A program made the position numbers and the translations under genes. Under the pieces are notes generated by a model that saw only the letters and a list, made by a program, of their open reading frames with translations, searched no databases and had not been told where the DNA came from. Source: Rhabdophis nuchalis (taxonomy: Eukaryota > Chordata > Lepidosauria > Squamata > Natricidae). From it: DNA of 64,000 nucleotides. Every line of letters starts with the position of its first letter. The first letter of the stretch is position 1. The DNA is taken from positions 175,139,663-175,203,662 of the forward strand of contig CM077647.1 of NCBI GenBank assembly GCA_039707465.1. Direction: 5' to 3'. Positions 23,447 through 35,269 of this stretch are shown here, in pieces.

Positions 23447-26400
23447 TCACATGATGAACTGATATCTCTTTGTGAGTTGCTCCCTGTGGTTGAGGTCAGG
23501 CCTGAAAACAATGATGTAGCATTTGGGCAGGAATATACATCCCAGTAATGCAGTGCTGGAGGCCAAGATGGAGAAGACCTCCACAGCTACCATGGCTTTT
23601 CCTTTTGTGCTCAGATAGGCTGGAAAGAAGGAGATCCAAACACTGCAAAAGGCCAACATGCTGAAGTTGATGAACTTGGCTTCGTTAAAGCTGTCAGGTA
23701 ATTTACGGGCAAGGAAAGCCACAATAAAGCTGGCAATGGCCAAGATACCCATGTAGCCCAAGACACAGTAGAAGAAGAAATCTGAGCCCTCGTTGCACTG
23801 TAAAATCATTTCTTGGGGCTCTGAGTGCATGTCCAACTCAGGGAATGGGGGAGATGTTGACAACCAAACAATAGAAATACTTACTTGTAAGAGAGAGCAA
23901 GAAAGGACAGTACAAAAAGCCAATCTATTCCCCACCCATTTCCTCATATGAGATCCAGGCTTAGTGGCCATGAAGGCAATGACCACAGTGATGGTTTTGG
24001 CTAGGACACTAGAAATGGCCACTGAGAAAGTGATTCCAAACATTGATTGCCGGAGAAGGCAGGTCACTTTGCCAGGTTGGCTGAGGAACAACAAAGAGGA
24101 GAGAAAACAGAGCAGAAGAGAAATAAGCAGAGTGTAGGTGAGGGACCGGTTGTTGGCTTTGACAATAGGAGTATTCTGGTACTTAATGAATGTTCCAAGT
24201 ACCCAAGAGGTCAAGAAGAAGAAACAAAGAGCTGCTGAGACTAAACTGATTCCTAATATTTCTTCAAAAGTTAGAAAGACCAGCAGTTTCAGGATGCATC
24301 CTTTCTTTTCTTTATTTGGATAATGATCTTCTGAACATTCAAAACAGTCATCCATATCTGGAAAGAAAATCAAGGAATTTGTTATTTAGCCATTCCAAAT
24401 TATTGAAAATCACATTATTTTTATGTGTCAAAGTAGTATGTTAAAGCTTTCTTAAGTCAAATGAAAATTGGTAGAATTCCTACCCTACCACTTTGATTTG
24501 AAATCTTCCCTTCTGGGCATGGAACACAGTCATAGCAGCAGAACTGTTCCCCCTCAATACCTTTCTTCCAAGATCCAGGGAAACATGGGTCATTACATCG
24601 AGAAAGTGGAAGAACCTGGTAGTAAACATAAATGGTTTTGAAAAGGGAGATATTCAAAATAGTTTGCAATATTTGGCTCCTTTATGCAGGGATTTTTTTT
24701 TTACTTCACCAAAGAATACTGAATTTATGAACTTCATCAACTTTTTTTAAATATAAAAAGTAGAAATTTTAATCATATACACAAGGTCCTGTTTGAAGGA
24801 CAAGTTGAGTAAATAATTACTCCTGATGGCAATCTCATGGAAAGATGGCCACTCTCATGAATATAAAATGGAAATCCAAATGAAATATGCAAACTTGGCC
24901 TCTACATTTTAGTATTATTTTGTCAATTTGAGGTTGATAATCAACAACATTAGAAGATAATGTGCCACTGATTATTTAAAAAAAATAAAATTTAGATTTC
25001 TAAATTTGTTTTAAACCATGTTTGATACAATAATTCAAAACCTGGTTAAAAGCCGGATTCCAGAAAATCACATCTTCATCAATGAATAATTCTTTGCCCA
25101 TTGGAGCCTTGAGATTTATCTTTCCAACTTTGACCCTCTGATAAGATCTGTTTGGAAAAGTGATCAAGTTGGTGATGTCGAATCCACCTGTGGCTTCCCC
25201 TTTCTCATTCAGGAACACTCTCTCCCCAGCTGAATTGTTAAAAGAAATGCCTTGAAGAAATGAATGGAGCTATTTGAAAGAGAATAGAAGGGAGAGGGAA
25301 TTGATAGCAATATAATAGACAAGAGAACATCATTTAATTCAACAATTCTTCATATTCTATTAACTATTATTGAATGTATACAGTTAAAAATTAATCTTTA
25401 ATATTGTATGGAAATGTACATGTCCACTTTATTTTTATTTGAAACTAGCTGTACCCACCACATGTTGCTGTGGCCAAGTTTGGTTAAATGAAAAAGTTTC
25501 CCCTCATAGACCCTCTCAGCGACCCTCTTCCTTCTATGCCTCGGTTCCCCCTCCCTTTCCCTCCCCTCCCTCTCTTACTCTACCTACCTACCTACTGTAT
25601 TTCTCCCCCCTTCTCTCTATCCCTCTATCTATCTACCTACCTACTATATTTTACCTCTCTCCCTCTACCTACCTACTTACCTACCTACTGTATTTTTCCT
25701 TCTCTCTCTCTATCCCTCTACCTACCTACCCACCTACCCACCTACCTACCTACATAGAGAGAGAGGAGAGAGAGGCCGCTGACTCGGCAGTGGCTTGTGG
25801 AACGGGAGTTGGCAGCATGGGTGGCAGGGGTGGTGAGAGAGGCCACTGACTCAGCAGTGGTCTCATGGGGGGGAGTTGGCAGGGGGGCGGAAGAGGAGGA
25901 GAGGCCGCTGAGGAGGCCACCATCACAGATATGATGCAGACAACTCCACCGCTCGTGCAAGTGATGTGAGCTGAAAAGCAGCCGTGTGGGAGGGGACGCG
26001 AAGTGGAGGGGACGAGTGAGCAAGTGAGGAAAACACATAGAAGAGCTGCAGTTTTACATTTGTGTGGCATGTACCTGGCACCGGTGTGCCAGCCACACAA
26101 TCTGTATGTATCATTGGTGCTACACTTGTAAGGAACGTTGTGTGAAAATTTGGTGGCGATTGGGGCAGTAGTTTCTGAAATTAGTGGTTTTGAATAAACT
26201 CATAGTTAACTTTTTATTTATATAGATTGTTTTAAGGAAAGGTAAGAATGAACTGAAACAGAATGAAAGTAGATATTGGTACAAAGCTTTTTGAGAGTCT
26301 CAAGTCTGACTAATTTCCTTTATCCAGATTTTGAAATCTGAGACTTAAGCATTTTTTGAAAGATAAATGAGAAGTAGAGATTATTGCAAACATAGGTTTG

Positions 26401-29400
26401 TGTGATACTATGGATGCAGCACTTAAAAAGGGCCACCTTTTGTTTCATTCCTCTAAATATGTGATAGAGACAGAAAGCTCGGCTTGTCACTTGAAAATTT
26501 CATAAACCCACACAGTACGGCTTTGAAGAATTGCTTGTTTTTGGAAGAGACAATGAAAAGTAATTTAAATTATCATTTTAACTATCATTTATTATGCAGG
26601 TAATAAGGTAAAGGTAAAGGTTCCCCTCACACATATGTGCTAGTGGTTCCTGACTCTAGGGTTCGGGCTAATCTCTGTTTCAAAGCCGAAAAGCCAGCAC
26701 CAAGACGTCTCTGTGGTCATGTGGTCAGCATGATTAAACACAGAAGGCACAGAGAAGACTGTTACCTTCCCACCAAAGGTGGTTCCTATTTTTTTACTTG
26801 CATTTTACATGCTTCTGAACTGCTAGGTTGGCAGAAGCTGGGACAAGTGATGGGAGCTCACTCCATTACGTGGTGCTAGAGATTTAGACTGCCAACTTTT
26901 CTGATTGACAAGCTCTTTACCTTTTTTGTACAACACAATATAAATGAATTGCAAGGGAATGGGAGAGTGGTCTGCTCAAAGAGAAGACCTTACAAGAGTT
27001 CTCCAATGTCTTCATAAAAATCTCCATTTATGGAGAACCCAGGACCTCAGAAGTTAACTTTTCCACTTTCATTTTTGTCACTGTCAAGAAATTATTTCTT
27101 GTTTCTATGTTTTTTTCTCATACTTAAGTTGATTCTACATGCAGAGTATCAAAACTTTCCACAATGGGTTCAAAATAACATTCTATTTCAAGCTGCTCAT
27201 TGAAATAAAAGAAAGTATAGTGCAAAGGGAATACCTGCCAAGGCTGCAGATTTGGAAGGTCACTTATTATACCCATCATAGTTGTCCTCCTATTGGATCT
27301 CAATGTCTGTAGAGCCTGCAAAGCATGAGCCACAGCATAAACAGCATTGTAGACGCTGTAGCTTTGGCCAGTCATTTCCATTTCAAATATAGGTGAAGGA
27401 AGATCCTCCAGCTTCATCTCCTCAGTGCATTTCCTATTGTGTGTTTCTTGTAACTCTGCTTTTGGAATTGAACACTCAAATGATTGTTCCCAAACATTCT
27501 GCCGAAACCCATCACTGGAGTCTGAAAGAGGTTTGATGGTCGGAAGAAATTCTTTGAAACCAGCAACTGTTGTTGAATGAACAGTGAAGGAAAGAGCCCC
27601 ATGGAACATCTTGAGATCCATATTGATTTGAATGCCTGAAAGTAGAAAATCAATCTGTGCAGTCATGATCCAAACCTTTCTAAACAAGGCAATTTCCTTG
27701 CTTTCAGGATCGACCATAAATGTTGCATATCTTAGCCATATAATTGTCAGGGCTTCTCCATAGAGAAGAAACGCATTGGCTTTGCTATTCATCAAATTAA
27801 TGGAAATAATGGACATTGTTTGATAAAATTCTGGCAATCTTTCCAAGTGGAGTTGTTGAGCAAGCCTTTGTATAAATGCTGAGCAGATGCCATTCTGTGA
27901 AAGTAAGGGCTGCATTTTCTGTAAGAATTTTTCTCCATTGTGGTTATCAACAGAAAATATCCCAATCCACGTCCACCTGAAATGGACAAGCAGTTGGACT
28001 ATCCCAATATACTGATGGTCTTCTTTGGGGACCATGAAATAAAGTGAAGAGAGTTTACTGGTCTGAAATTCTTCTTGGGCTAATGAGCCATAGGTCAGCT
28101 GAAAGAAAATCCCGAAGTATTCTATTGAGTCTTTAGATTAAATTCAAATTTCCTATCGTGTTTTTCATATAAAATATATCCAAGGAACATAATTACCCTA
28201 GTATTATTTTAACAATATAGTAACAGATTTCTTGTATAGAAGACCACCAAGGTCCCTCCAACTCTTTCCAACTTTCAAAGCGCTCCATGGCACAGGACCT
28301 AGTTATCTGCGGGATCGGATCCTGCCTCATACATCCTCACGGCCGATTCGCTCACACAGAGAAGGACTTATCCGGGTGCCGTCCACCAGGCTGTGCCAGC
28401 AGGCGACGCCCAGGGGAAGGGCCTTCTCTGTGGCGGGCCCGACCCTCTGGAATGACCTTCCCCCTGACATTAGAACGACCACGGATCTCCGCTCCTTCCG
28501 CCAGAAACTCAAAACCCACTTGTTTCATCTAGCCGGTCTGGTCTAATTCCAGCTTTCCCACCTCAGTTTGTATTTTTAAATTTTGTGATTTGGTTTTAAG
28601 GTTAAGTTTTAATTTTTATAAATTTGTACAGGGGTTTATTTAATTCGATTTTAGTTATATGTATGTTGATAGTATGGTTTTAATTTGTACCTGTACACCG
28701 CCCCGAGTCCCTTCGGGGAGAGGGGGCGGTCTAGAAGTCCAATAAATAATAATAATAATAATAACTCTGTTATTCTGTTATTCTGAGGATATTCTCATTG
28801 CGTGAAAATATTTCAAACACATGATCATTTGTTTTAATACCCTCTTTCTCCAAAAATAAGCCCTCCCCTGAAAACAAGCCTTCCCTGAAAATATTGCAAC
28901 ACAGCAGCATGAGGTGACCATGCTCGCTGCTTCCTGCACCTCAAAAATAATAAGACCTCCCCGAAAATAAGTCCAAGTGCTTACTTCGAGGATCAAAAGT
29001 AAATAAGACCCCATCTTATTTTCGGGGAAACATGGTAGAAGCAAATTGAAACAATTCAATTTGTTTTTATTTCATCAAGGATGAATTAGATGACAGATGT
29101 AAGTATAGACATGATTATGAATACATGATTATGAATACATGAAATGAATAGCAATACCAGGGAATATTAAGACATGGAAGGTAGGCACACTGGTGCGCTT
29201 ATGCACGCCCCTTATAGACCTCTTAGGAATGGGGTGAGGTCAACAGTAGACAGTTTAAGGTTAAAGTATTTGTGGTTTGGGGAAGAGACCACAGTGTCAG
29301 GTAGTGCATTCCAGGCATTGACAACTCTTGCTGAAGTCGTATTTTGTGCAATCAGGTTTGGATCATTTTACCATACATTTGTATCTTTTGTGAGCTCGTG

Positions 29401-32374
29401 AGTTGTTGTGGTTGAAGCTGAAGTATTCCTTGACAGGTAGGACATTGTAGAAGATAAATGTATGTACTATGCTTAGGTCAGATCAGAGACAGTAAATAAT
29501 AAATAAATAATAAATACATAATTTAATTTATAACCCGCTCTCTCTCCCCGAAGGGACTCGAGGCGGGGCACAGGGAAATTAAAATACATGTAAAACCACA
29601 AACAATACAGTATTAAAAGGAATTAAACTAAACCCTGCACTAAAATCCCATGTTAAAACTAAGTCAAGCCCCTAAAAAAACCCAAAAAACAGTAAGTTAT
29701 CCCAAGCCGGCCAAGCAAAAGAAATGTGTTTTTAATTTTTGACGGAAGGAGCGGAGGTCCGTAGTTGTTCTAATATCGGGGGGAAGGTCGTTCCAGAGGG
29801 TCGGGCCCGCCACAGAGAAGGCCCTTCCCCTGGGCGTTGCCCGCTGGCACAGCCTAGTGGACGGCACCCTGAGAAGTCCCTCTCTGTGGGAGCGAATCGG
29901 CCGTAGGGATGTATGGGGCAGGATGCGATCCCGCAGATAACTAGGTCCCGTGCCATGGAGCGCTCTAAAGATGATAACCAACACCTTGAAACGCACCCGA
30001 AAGACGACAGGCAGCCAATGCAGCTCGCGCAGGAGCGGTGTTACATGGGAGAACCTGGAGGTTCCCATAACTGCCCAGGCGGCTGCATTCTGGACAAGCT
30101 GAAGTCTTTGGGTGCGCCTCAAGGGGAGCCCCATGTAGAGAGTGAAGTTCTAAGTTGTCTAAACCCAAAATTTCAAGTGTGGTGGCATAAAGTAATCTTT
30201 TGCAAGCAGAGCAGTGGAGGACTCTTCTCATGAAATATCTCTGGACTCATTCAATTGTATTTATGTCTGATATGCAGTATAGGTTCCAGACAGATGAGCT
30301 GTATGGTCCCCTCAGGCTTGGTTTGACCCTTGATACTCACTTCCTGTAACTGGCATTGTAGTTTCAGAAAAGAATGCCAAGTAGCAGATCTTAACCAATG
30401 CAGAACATCTTAGCAGAAAACTAAGTCTAATCTTTGATGCTTATTAATTATTCCACAATTACCATAAGATTAAGAATTTTCTTCTCAACCCTTCAGAACT
30501 TACTTGTGGAATCTTGAAGAAGCGTGTAATTTCAGCTATATAAAATGATGTATCAAAACCCAATCCTCCAATGATAGCCATGAGATTCTTCTGGCTATCA
30601 CATTTGTAGTTAGGGACAAATTCCTGGGATTTAAAAAGCAGGTCCAGAGTGGTGCGATAGGTCATCCTTGAATCATAGTAACTGTCATAAATGTGGAACC
30701 CAAGAGTGACATTGAGTAAGATCTGGGAATCCTCATTGATCTCCTTAACCGCAAATGCCAAGGCAAGGATGTGCTGGTAGAACTTCATTATTACACTGCA
30801 AAGTTGAAATTGGGATTGGCAAATTCTCATAAGGTGGCATCATTTTTTATATGAAATAACAAATATTTACTTTCTCTGATGAAGGTAGGAAGGTAATAGG
30901 TTTTTTAAAACACTAAATAATTTGTACATAGTTCAAATGTGCTTTTCTACATTATTTGCATAATTTGCAACAAACATTTACTACAAGAAATAAAAATAGT
31001 GCTTTTTTTCATGGAACTCCATTTAGTTTCTAACTTTCCACCCCATATGGAATTTAAACAATTCCAGCATGTATCAGTCATTTATTGTATGCATGTTTTT
31101 TTAAGAGTGACAATACAGTTTTAATATTACCTTAAGCTTACTAAATGCCCTTCAAAAGATGTTTCGCACCTTGGATAATTTACGATTCTATATATAATCA
31201 AAAGTGATGATGCACAAATGTTTGTACCCAAACGACATGTGATGTAAGATTGATAAGGACTAGATGTTTCATGTTTGTTTGTTTTTGTTTGTTTGAAAAT
31301 AAAAAAAAACTTTTTCATAATAAAAGATGTTTTGCTCCTATTCTGACGTAGACTTCCCAAGAGCATGAAGCAAACTCCTAGTCCCAGCAAAAAACCTTTT
31401 TATTAATGTACTGTGAGTTCTGCTCATTCACATACACATACCTTTCAAGGGAGGATTTAGACCTTATCTTAACCCTTATTCATGTCCACCTCTGGCCTTA
31501 CTCCCAAGTCAACTTCTATTCTTTAACTGTTCCCTTCGTCTGGCAACTCTGCGTTACTGCGAACAGGCTCCAGCTGTTTGTCTGACTCTTAAGACAGATG
31601 ATAACTGGAATTCGTCTCTGGCCCCTCCCTGCCTCCAATGCAGAGCCATCATCAAAGCCTTCCCCAGACTCCAGGACTGGCCCATGTTCCTCCCCAACCT
31701 CCTCACTGTCCGAATCTGCTGCCAGCTCTGCTGGCCGCTGGTGGGTCACAACAATACCAAAATTTCATACTCTATATGACAAAAACTTCACTCTAATGTA
31801 AAGAAAATGTTTTTTGCCCCATAACTAAAAACATTTGAAAGATAGACTTAGATTAGATATAAAGCCTACATTTATCCATTTATTTTAAGAACCTTTTACT
31901 AATACATAGCAAAATAACTTAGACTTATAAACCATTCTCTAAACTGTTTACAGTCACTATATTGTCCTCAACAATCTGGGTCCTTATTTTACCCAATTTG
32001 GAAGGATGGAAGGATGAGTCAAACTTGAGCCTGGTGAGATTCAATGTGCCAAATTCTAGGCAGCCGGCAGGCAGCAGAAGTAGCCTGCCATACTGCACTC
32101 TAACCACTATGCCACCAAGACTCAAGCAATTTTGGGGAAACTGATATAAAATTAGAAGAAAGAATCCTTACTTTGGTGTGTCATCAGATGTTATTTCAGG
32201 ATGTTCCTTAAAATTCATTTCATGAAGATTATAATAGGTGTGAGACACTATCCCACCCATGATGAGGTCCCCATGTAGGTACCACTCATGTGGAACAAGG
32301 AAAGCATCACTCACAGGGCAGCTCAGAGTCACTATTTTCTTCAGCAGGAACATCTGGAGAAGCAGCATCTTCAC
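23447..32374 (-). CDS. V2R-D: complete vomeronasal type-2 receptor, 6 exons
   Basis: The exons are 32374-32172, 30795-30504, 28098-27235, 25269-25042, 24615-24489 and 24357-23447, giving 874 residues in one frame. Domain order matches V2R-C: leader and PHEWYLHGD, flytrap domain, cysteine-rich linker ([17 protein letters not shown]), and seven helices. Two oddities stand out. The exon 4 donor is GTTTTG instead of the GTATCA seen in A, C and E. The usual LTKRN stop is lost, so the C-terminus is four residues longer (LTKRYQFIM). Intron 2 is swollen by an L2 copy, a MITE and a LINE with an L2 nested in it. Intron 3 holds two repeats. The gene is probably functional if the exon 4 donor is used. 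Confidence 0.94.
25444..26225 (+). repeat. Interspersed repeat with a (CCTA)n tract, intron 3 of V2R-D
   Basis: It starts near ctagctgtacccaccacatg and ends in tttttatttatatagatt, a pair of ends I associate with a dispersed animal repeat that I cannot classify. The inside has CCTA/CTCT tracts (25560-25760) and a GC-rich block (25770-26010). V2R-A and V2R-C lack it at this position. No coding sequence is convincing. Confidence 0.6.
26607..26920 (+). repeat. SINE-like repeat in intron 3 of V2R-D
   Basis: The sequence from 'aaggtaaaggtaaaggttcc' to 'tgattgacaagctc' matches a common snake short repeat pattern known to me. It includes a central 'ttcccaccaaaggtggt' block. It is absent from the other units. 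Confidence 0.6.
28266..28763 (+). mobile_element. L2 LINE 3' fragment in intron 2 of V2R-D
   Basis: It encodes the L2 C-terminal part ([30 protein letters not shown]) and continues through a short 3' UTR to an (AATA)n tail at 28741-28763. It splits V2R intron 2 sequence that is continuous in V2R-A and V2R-C. Confidence 0.88.
28838..29037. mobile_element. TA-flanked MITE in intron 2 of V2R-D
   Basis: The ends (taccctctttctccaaaaat and the complement-like 'ttcggggaaacatggta') are imperfect inverted repeats flanked by TA. This suggests a Tc1/mariner-type non-autonomous element of about 200 bp. It is absent from the other V2R introns. Confidence 0.6.
29110..30330 (-). mobile_element. LINE 3' fragment interrupted by L2, intron 2 of V2R-D
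   Basis: The left part (about 29175-29492) and the right part (30146-30330) belong to one LINE. On the minus strand they resemble a C-terminal LINE coding tail. A related copy is split at 54520-54691 and 57390-57660. The clade is not clear to me. Confidence 0.55.
29493..30145 (-). mobile_element. L2 LINE 3' fragment (minus strand)
   Basis: An open stretch (30134-29697, 145 codons) reads the L2 C-terminus, including [24 protein letters not shown] and TLWNDLPP. An AATA tail lies at 29493-29520. It is nested in the LINE described at 29110-30330. Confidence 0.9.
31175..31338. repeat. Short insertion in intron 1 of V2R-D
   Basis: About 160 bp separates two near-identical copies of the stretch 'aaaagatgtttcgcacc' (31155 region, repeated near 31323 as aaaagatgttttgctcc). 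V2R-C has it once. The pattern fits a target duplication around a short retro-insert of unknown type. Confidence 0.5.
31339..31753. mobile_element. LTR-like repeat in intron 1 of V2R-D
   Basis: This is the orthologous copy of the element at 16229-16668 and ends with the same cacaaca. It is diverged and shorter, so the insertion predates the C/D duplication. Confidence 0.5.
31920..32125 (-). repeat. tRNA-derived SINE relic in intron 1 of V2R-D
   Basis: It occupies the same site as the SINE in units A, B and C, with 'ggaaggatggaaggatgagt' and the tRNA-like 'ctaaccactatgccacc' at its end. Confidence 0.75.
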
Positions 32375-32990
32375 TCTTGAAAACGTCTCTCTCTTTCATC
32401 CTATTCTACAATAAACATTATATTACTCCAATAGCTAATCCAGTGATTAATTCAAGGTTTATATCTGAGAGTGCATCTCAATCAAAAAATCCACCATTGG
32501 GTATTGGGAGATACACGAGAGTGCAAATTTGTATCTTGAATAGCATCAGGGCTTGGACAGTTACTCTGGCAGAGGAGAACAGAGGGAGGAAACCTGTAGC
32601 AATGTCTGACACACAGCCATTATTATCCATGTGCCAATCTCCCTGGGGTTCAAGAAACATTGATTGCTGTTGAATTGAAATAAGCCTTCTGTGCAGTCTT
32701 TGATGCTTCTGCCTAGTAGAGAAAATATGGTGATTCTTGTAGGAGATCATTACTTTGTTTTTGATGAGGAGAATAAGTGGCCGATGTTTAAATGCCCACT
32801 TGCTAACAAAATGCACAGAGGGGAATTTGCAATACAAAATTGCTTCATTTTTGAAATGTATGTTATTTTTACAATGAATAATAAATGCAGTTCATTTTGT
32901 TTTCCACAGCACTGAGATGCATTGATATTTTGACATTCCCTCAATTAAAGAAATTTTGTATGATTTCCTTCCTGATTCCCCTATAGGGAG
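32375..32990 (-). promoter_or_regulatory. Conserved 5' flank of V2R-D
   Basis: It matches the V2R-A flank almost base for base. An open frame of 119 codons (32837-32478) is shared with V2R-A but broken in V2R-C and V2R-B, so conservation is better explained by recent duplication or regulation than by coding. Confidence 0.5.
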
Positions 32991-33000
32991 ATGAAAGAAG

Positions 33001-33167
33001 AAGAAATTTTCTCCACTGTTGTTATCAAGAGCAAAAATCCTATTCCATGTCCACCTGAATTGATGAAGCAGTTAGATAATCCCAATGCACTAATGGTCCT
33101 CTTTTGGAACCATGAAATAAACTGAAGTTAACAGTTTGAAATTCATTTTAGGCTAATGAGCCATATG
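33001..33167 (-). pseudogene. Relic 5' part of a V2R exon 3 (upstream of V2R-D)
   Basis: This is the third copy of the exon 3 relic, with [11 protein letters not shown] followed by an in-frame TAG. It again stops near the DNNSGE motif and is again cut at LTYG by a CR1 tail (agaat repeats from 33168). Confidence 0.82.
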
Positions 33168-34180
33168 AATAGAATAGAATAGAATAGAATAGAATAGAAT
33201 AGAATAGAAAATTTAAAACTTCCTAAAAAGTCCCCAAGGGAGGTTAGGCTAGGCCGGCTTGTTGGAACAAATATGTCTTTAGACATTGGCGGAAGAGGCG
33301 GAGGTCGGTGATGGTACGTAATTCAGGGGGTAGGTCATTCCAGAGGGCTGGACCCGCCACAGAGAAGGCTCTTCCCCTGGGTGTCGCCAGTCGGCATTGT
33401 CCGGCCGACGGCACCCTGAGAAGGCCCTCTCTGTGGGAGCGTATCGGTCTAAGGGATGTATGGGGCAGGAGGCGGTCTCGCATATAACTAAGCCCCGAGC
33501 CATGGAGCGCTTTAAAGATGGTCGTCAGAACCTTGAAGCGCACCTTCAAACAATGGTTAACTAATCTCTTTTTAAAAACCTCCAGGGTTGGAACATCCAC
33601 AACTTCTGGAGGCAAGTTGCTCCACTGATTAACTGTTCTTACAATCGGGAAATTTCTCCTCAGTTCTAAGGTGCTTCTCTCCTGGATTAGTTTTTATCTA
33701 TTGCTTCTTGTTCTACTCTCAGGTGCTTTGTAGAATAGCTTGACTCCCTCTTCTTTGTGGCAACCCCTGAGATATTGGAAGACTGCTATCCTGTCTCCCC
33801 TAGGCCTTCTTTTCATTAAACTAGACATACTCAGTTTCTGCAACTGATCTTCATATGGTTTAGCCTCCGGTCACCTAATCCTCTTTGTTTTTTTTCTCTG
33901 CACTCTTTCTAGAGTCCAAGCATCTTTTTTTTACATTATAGTGACCAAAACTGAATGTAGTATTCCAACTGTGGCCTTACCGAATTATTATAACATGGTG
34001 TTATTACCACTTTACATGATCTTGATTCTATTCCTCTGTTTATGCAGCCTAGAACTGTGTTGGCTTTTTTGGCAACTGCTGCACATGACTGGCTCATATT
34101 TAAATGGTTGTTCACTAGGTCTTCAAGATTCACCTCAAAGTTACTACTATTGAGCAAAGTACCACATATACCCAGGATGC
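33168..34180 (-). mobile_element. CR1 3' fragment with nested L2
   Basis: An (AGAAT)n tail at 33168-33210 starts the CR1. An L2 fragment (about 33212-33545, minus, with [18 protein letters not shown]) is inserted in it. CR1 sequence resumes to about 34180, including the 'ggcaacccctgagatattgg'-type block. Confidence 0.82.
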
Positions 34181-34182
34181 CG

Positions 34183-34440
34183 AATCTATGGAACATGTGC
34201 CACAGGTGGCACATGGAGCCATTTGTCAGGGCATGCAAGGCATTTCCTTGTGAGCTGGTCAGTGCACAGGCGCATGCTGGCCAGCTAAGTTCAGCCATTT
34301 TTAAAGCCACTTTTCGCCCTCCTCAGGCTTTATGGGAGCCTGGGGAGGGCGAAAACAGCTCCCCGCCCCCTCGGACGCCCTCCGGAGGCTTCAAGAGCTT
34401 CCTAAAGCTTGCTACTAAGAATAATCCTCCCTAAATCTTC
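34183..34440. mobile_element. Probable DNA-transposon fragment
   Basis: The text 'aacatgtgccacaggtggca' is typical of a non-autonomous hAT family, followed by a GC-rich block to about 34400. Only one end is clear, so this is tentative. Confidence 0.35.
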
Positions 34441-34547
34441 TTTTGACACAAATAAAATTTTGGGGTGGAAGTCCATTCTTTGAGCTTGCAGGTTGGTTTC
34501 TGAATGTTTCATTATCAGGCTAGGTAACATTTTCAGTGGAATTTAAT

Positions 34548-35099
34548 CAGTGGTGGTATTCAAATAATTTAATAATCAGTTTTCTGCCCTAATGATGTTT
34601 GAAAGTCAACCTTTCTAGCTAGCCAAGAAGCCTTAGTGAATGTCACTCATCTTGGTTCCTTGCCATTAAAAGTTTCTTTCTGGCAGCTCTGCTTCGTTAT
34701 TCAATTATTTCTTCGAAGTGCTGATTGTTACATTCCGGTTGGAAGAACTCCAACAGGGGAGTATTTCCTCCCAACAGCAGTGTAAAAATCTTAAAACAGC
34801 TCTCCTCCTTTAAGAAAACAAACCTCAGCAAAGTACCAGCAAAGGAAAAAAAACCTCAAAACATGCTCAGGCAACAGTAAGTCTGGGCATACTGCACTTT
34901 CTGTTACCAGGGCAATAAAGATTAGGCTAGAAACAACACCAGAATGTTTCGTTCCTGTCTTCCTTTCAGGGTTAGCCCTGTAAAATGGGAGGGGGGGAAA
35001 CTAAATGAGATTTCTTCTAACAACTGGTTCTCTGAACTGTTTAGAAAGTTAACAACCAGTTGTAGTGAACAGGTGCAAACCAATTGAATTCCACCACTG
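34548..35099. mobile_element. Non-autonomous hAT transposon 4 (552 bp)
   Basis: It starts cagtggtggtattcaaa and ends ttgaattccaccactg, which are inverted repeats. The 8-bp duplications are aatttaat (34540-34547) and aatttagt (35100-35107), with one mismatch. No coding sequence is seen. Confidence 0.87.
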
Positions 35100-35269
35100 A
35101 ATTTAGTGGATGTCACAGTCACTGTTCTTCTGCTTAAAAGGGCTTTGTGTGGTCAGTAGGTCTTGTGATGGGAAGGTCACATCAGATAAGGATGATGTCA
35201 GATGAGGCTCTTGTGACAAGTCTTGGGATGGGTCAGGTGTGGGTCATGTCAGGCTAGATTTTATTGCTG

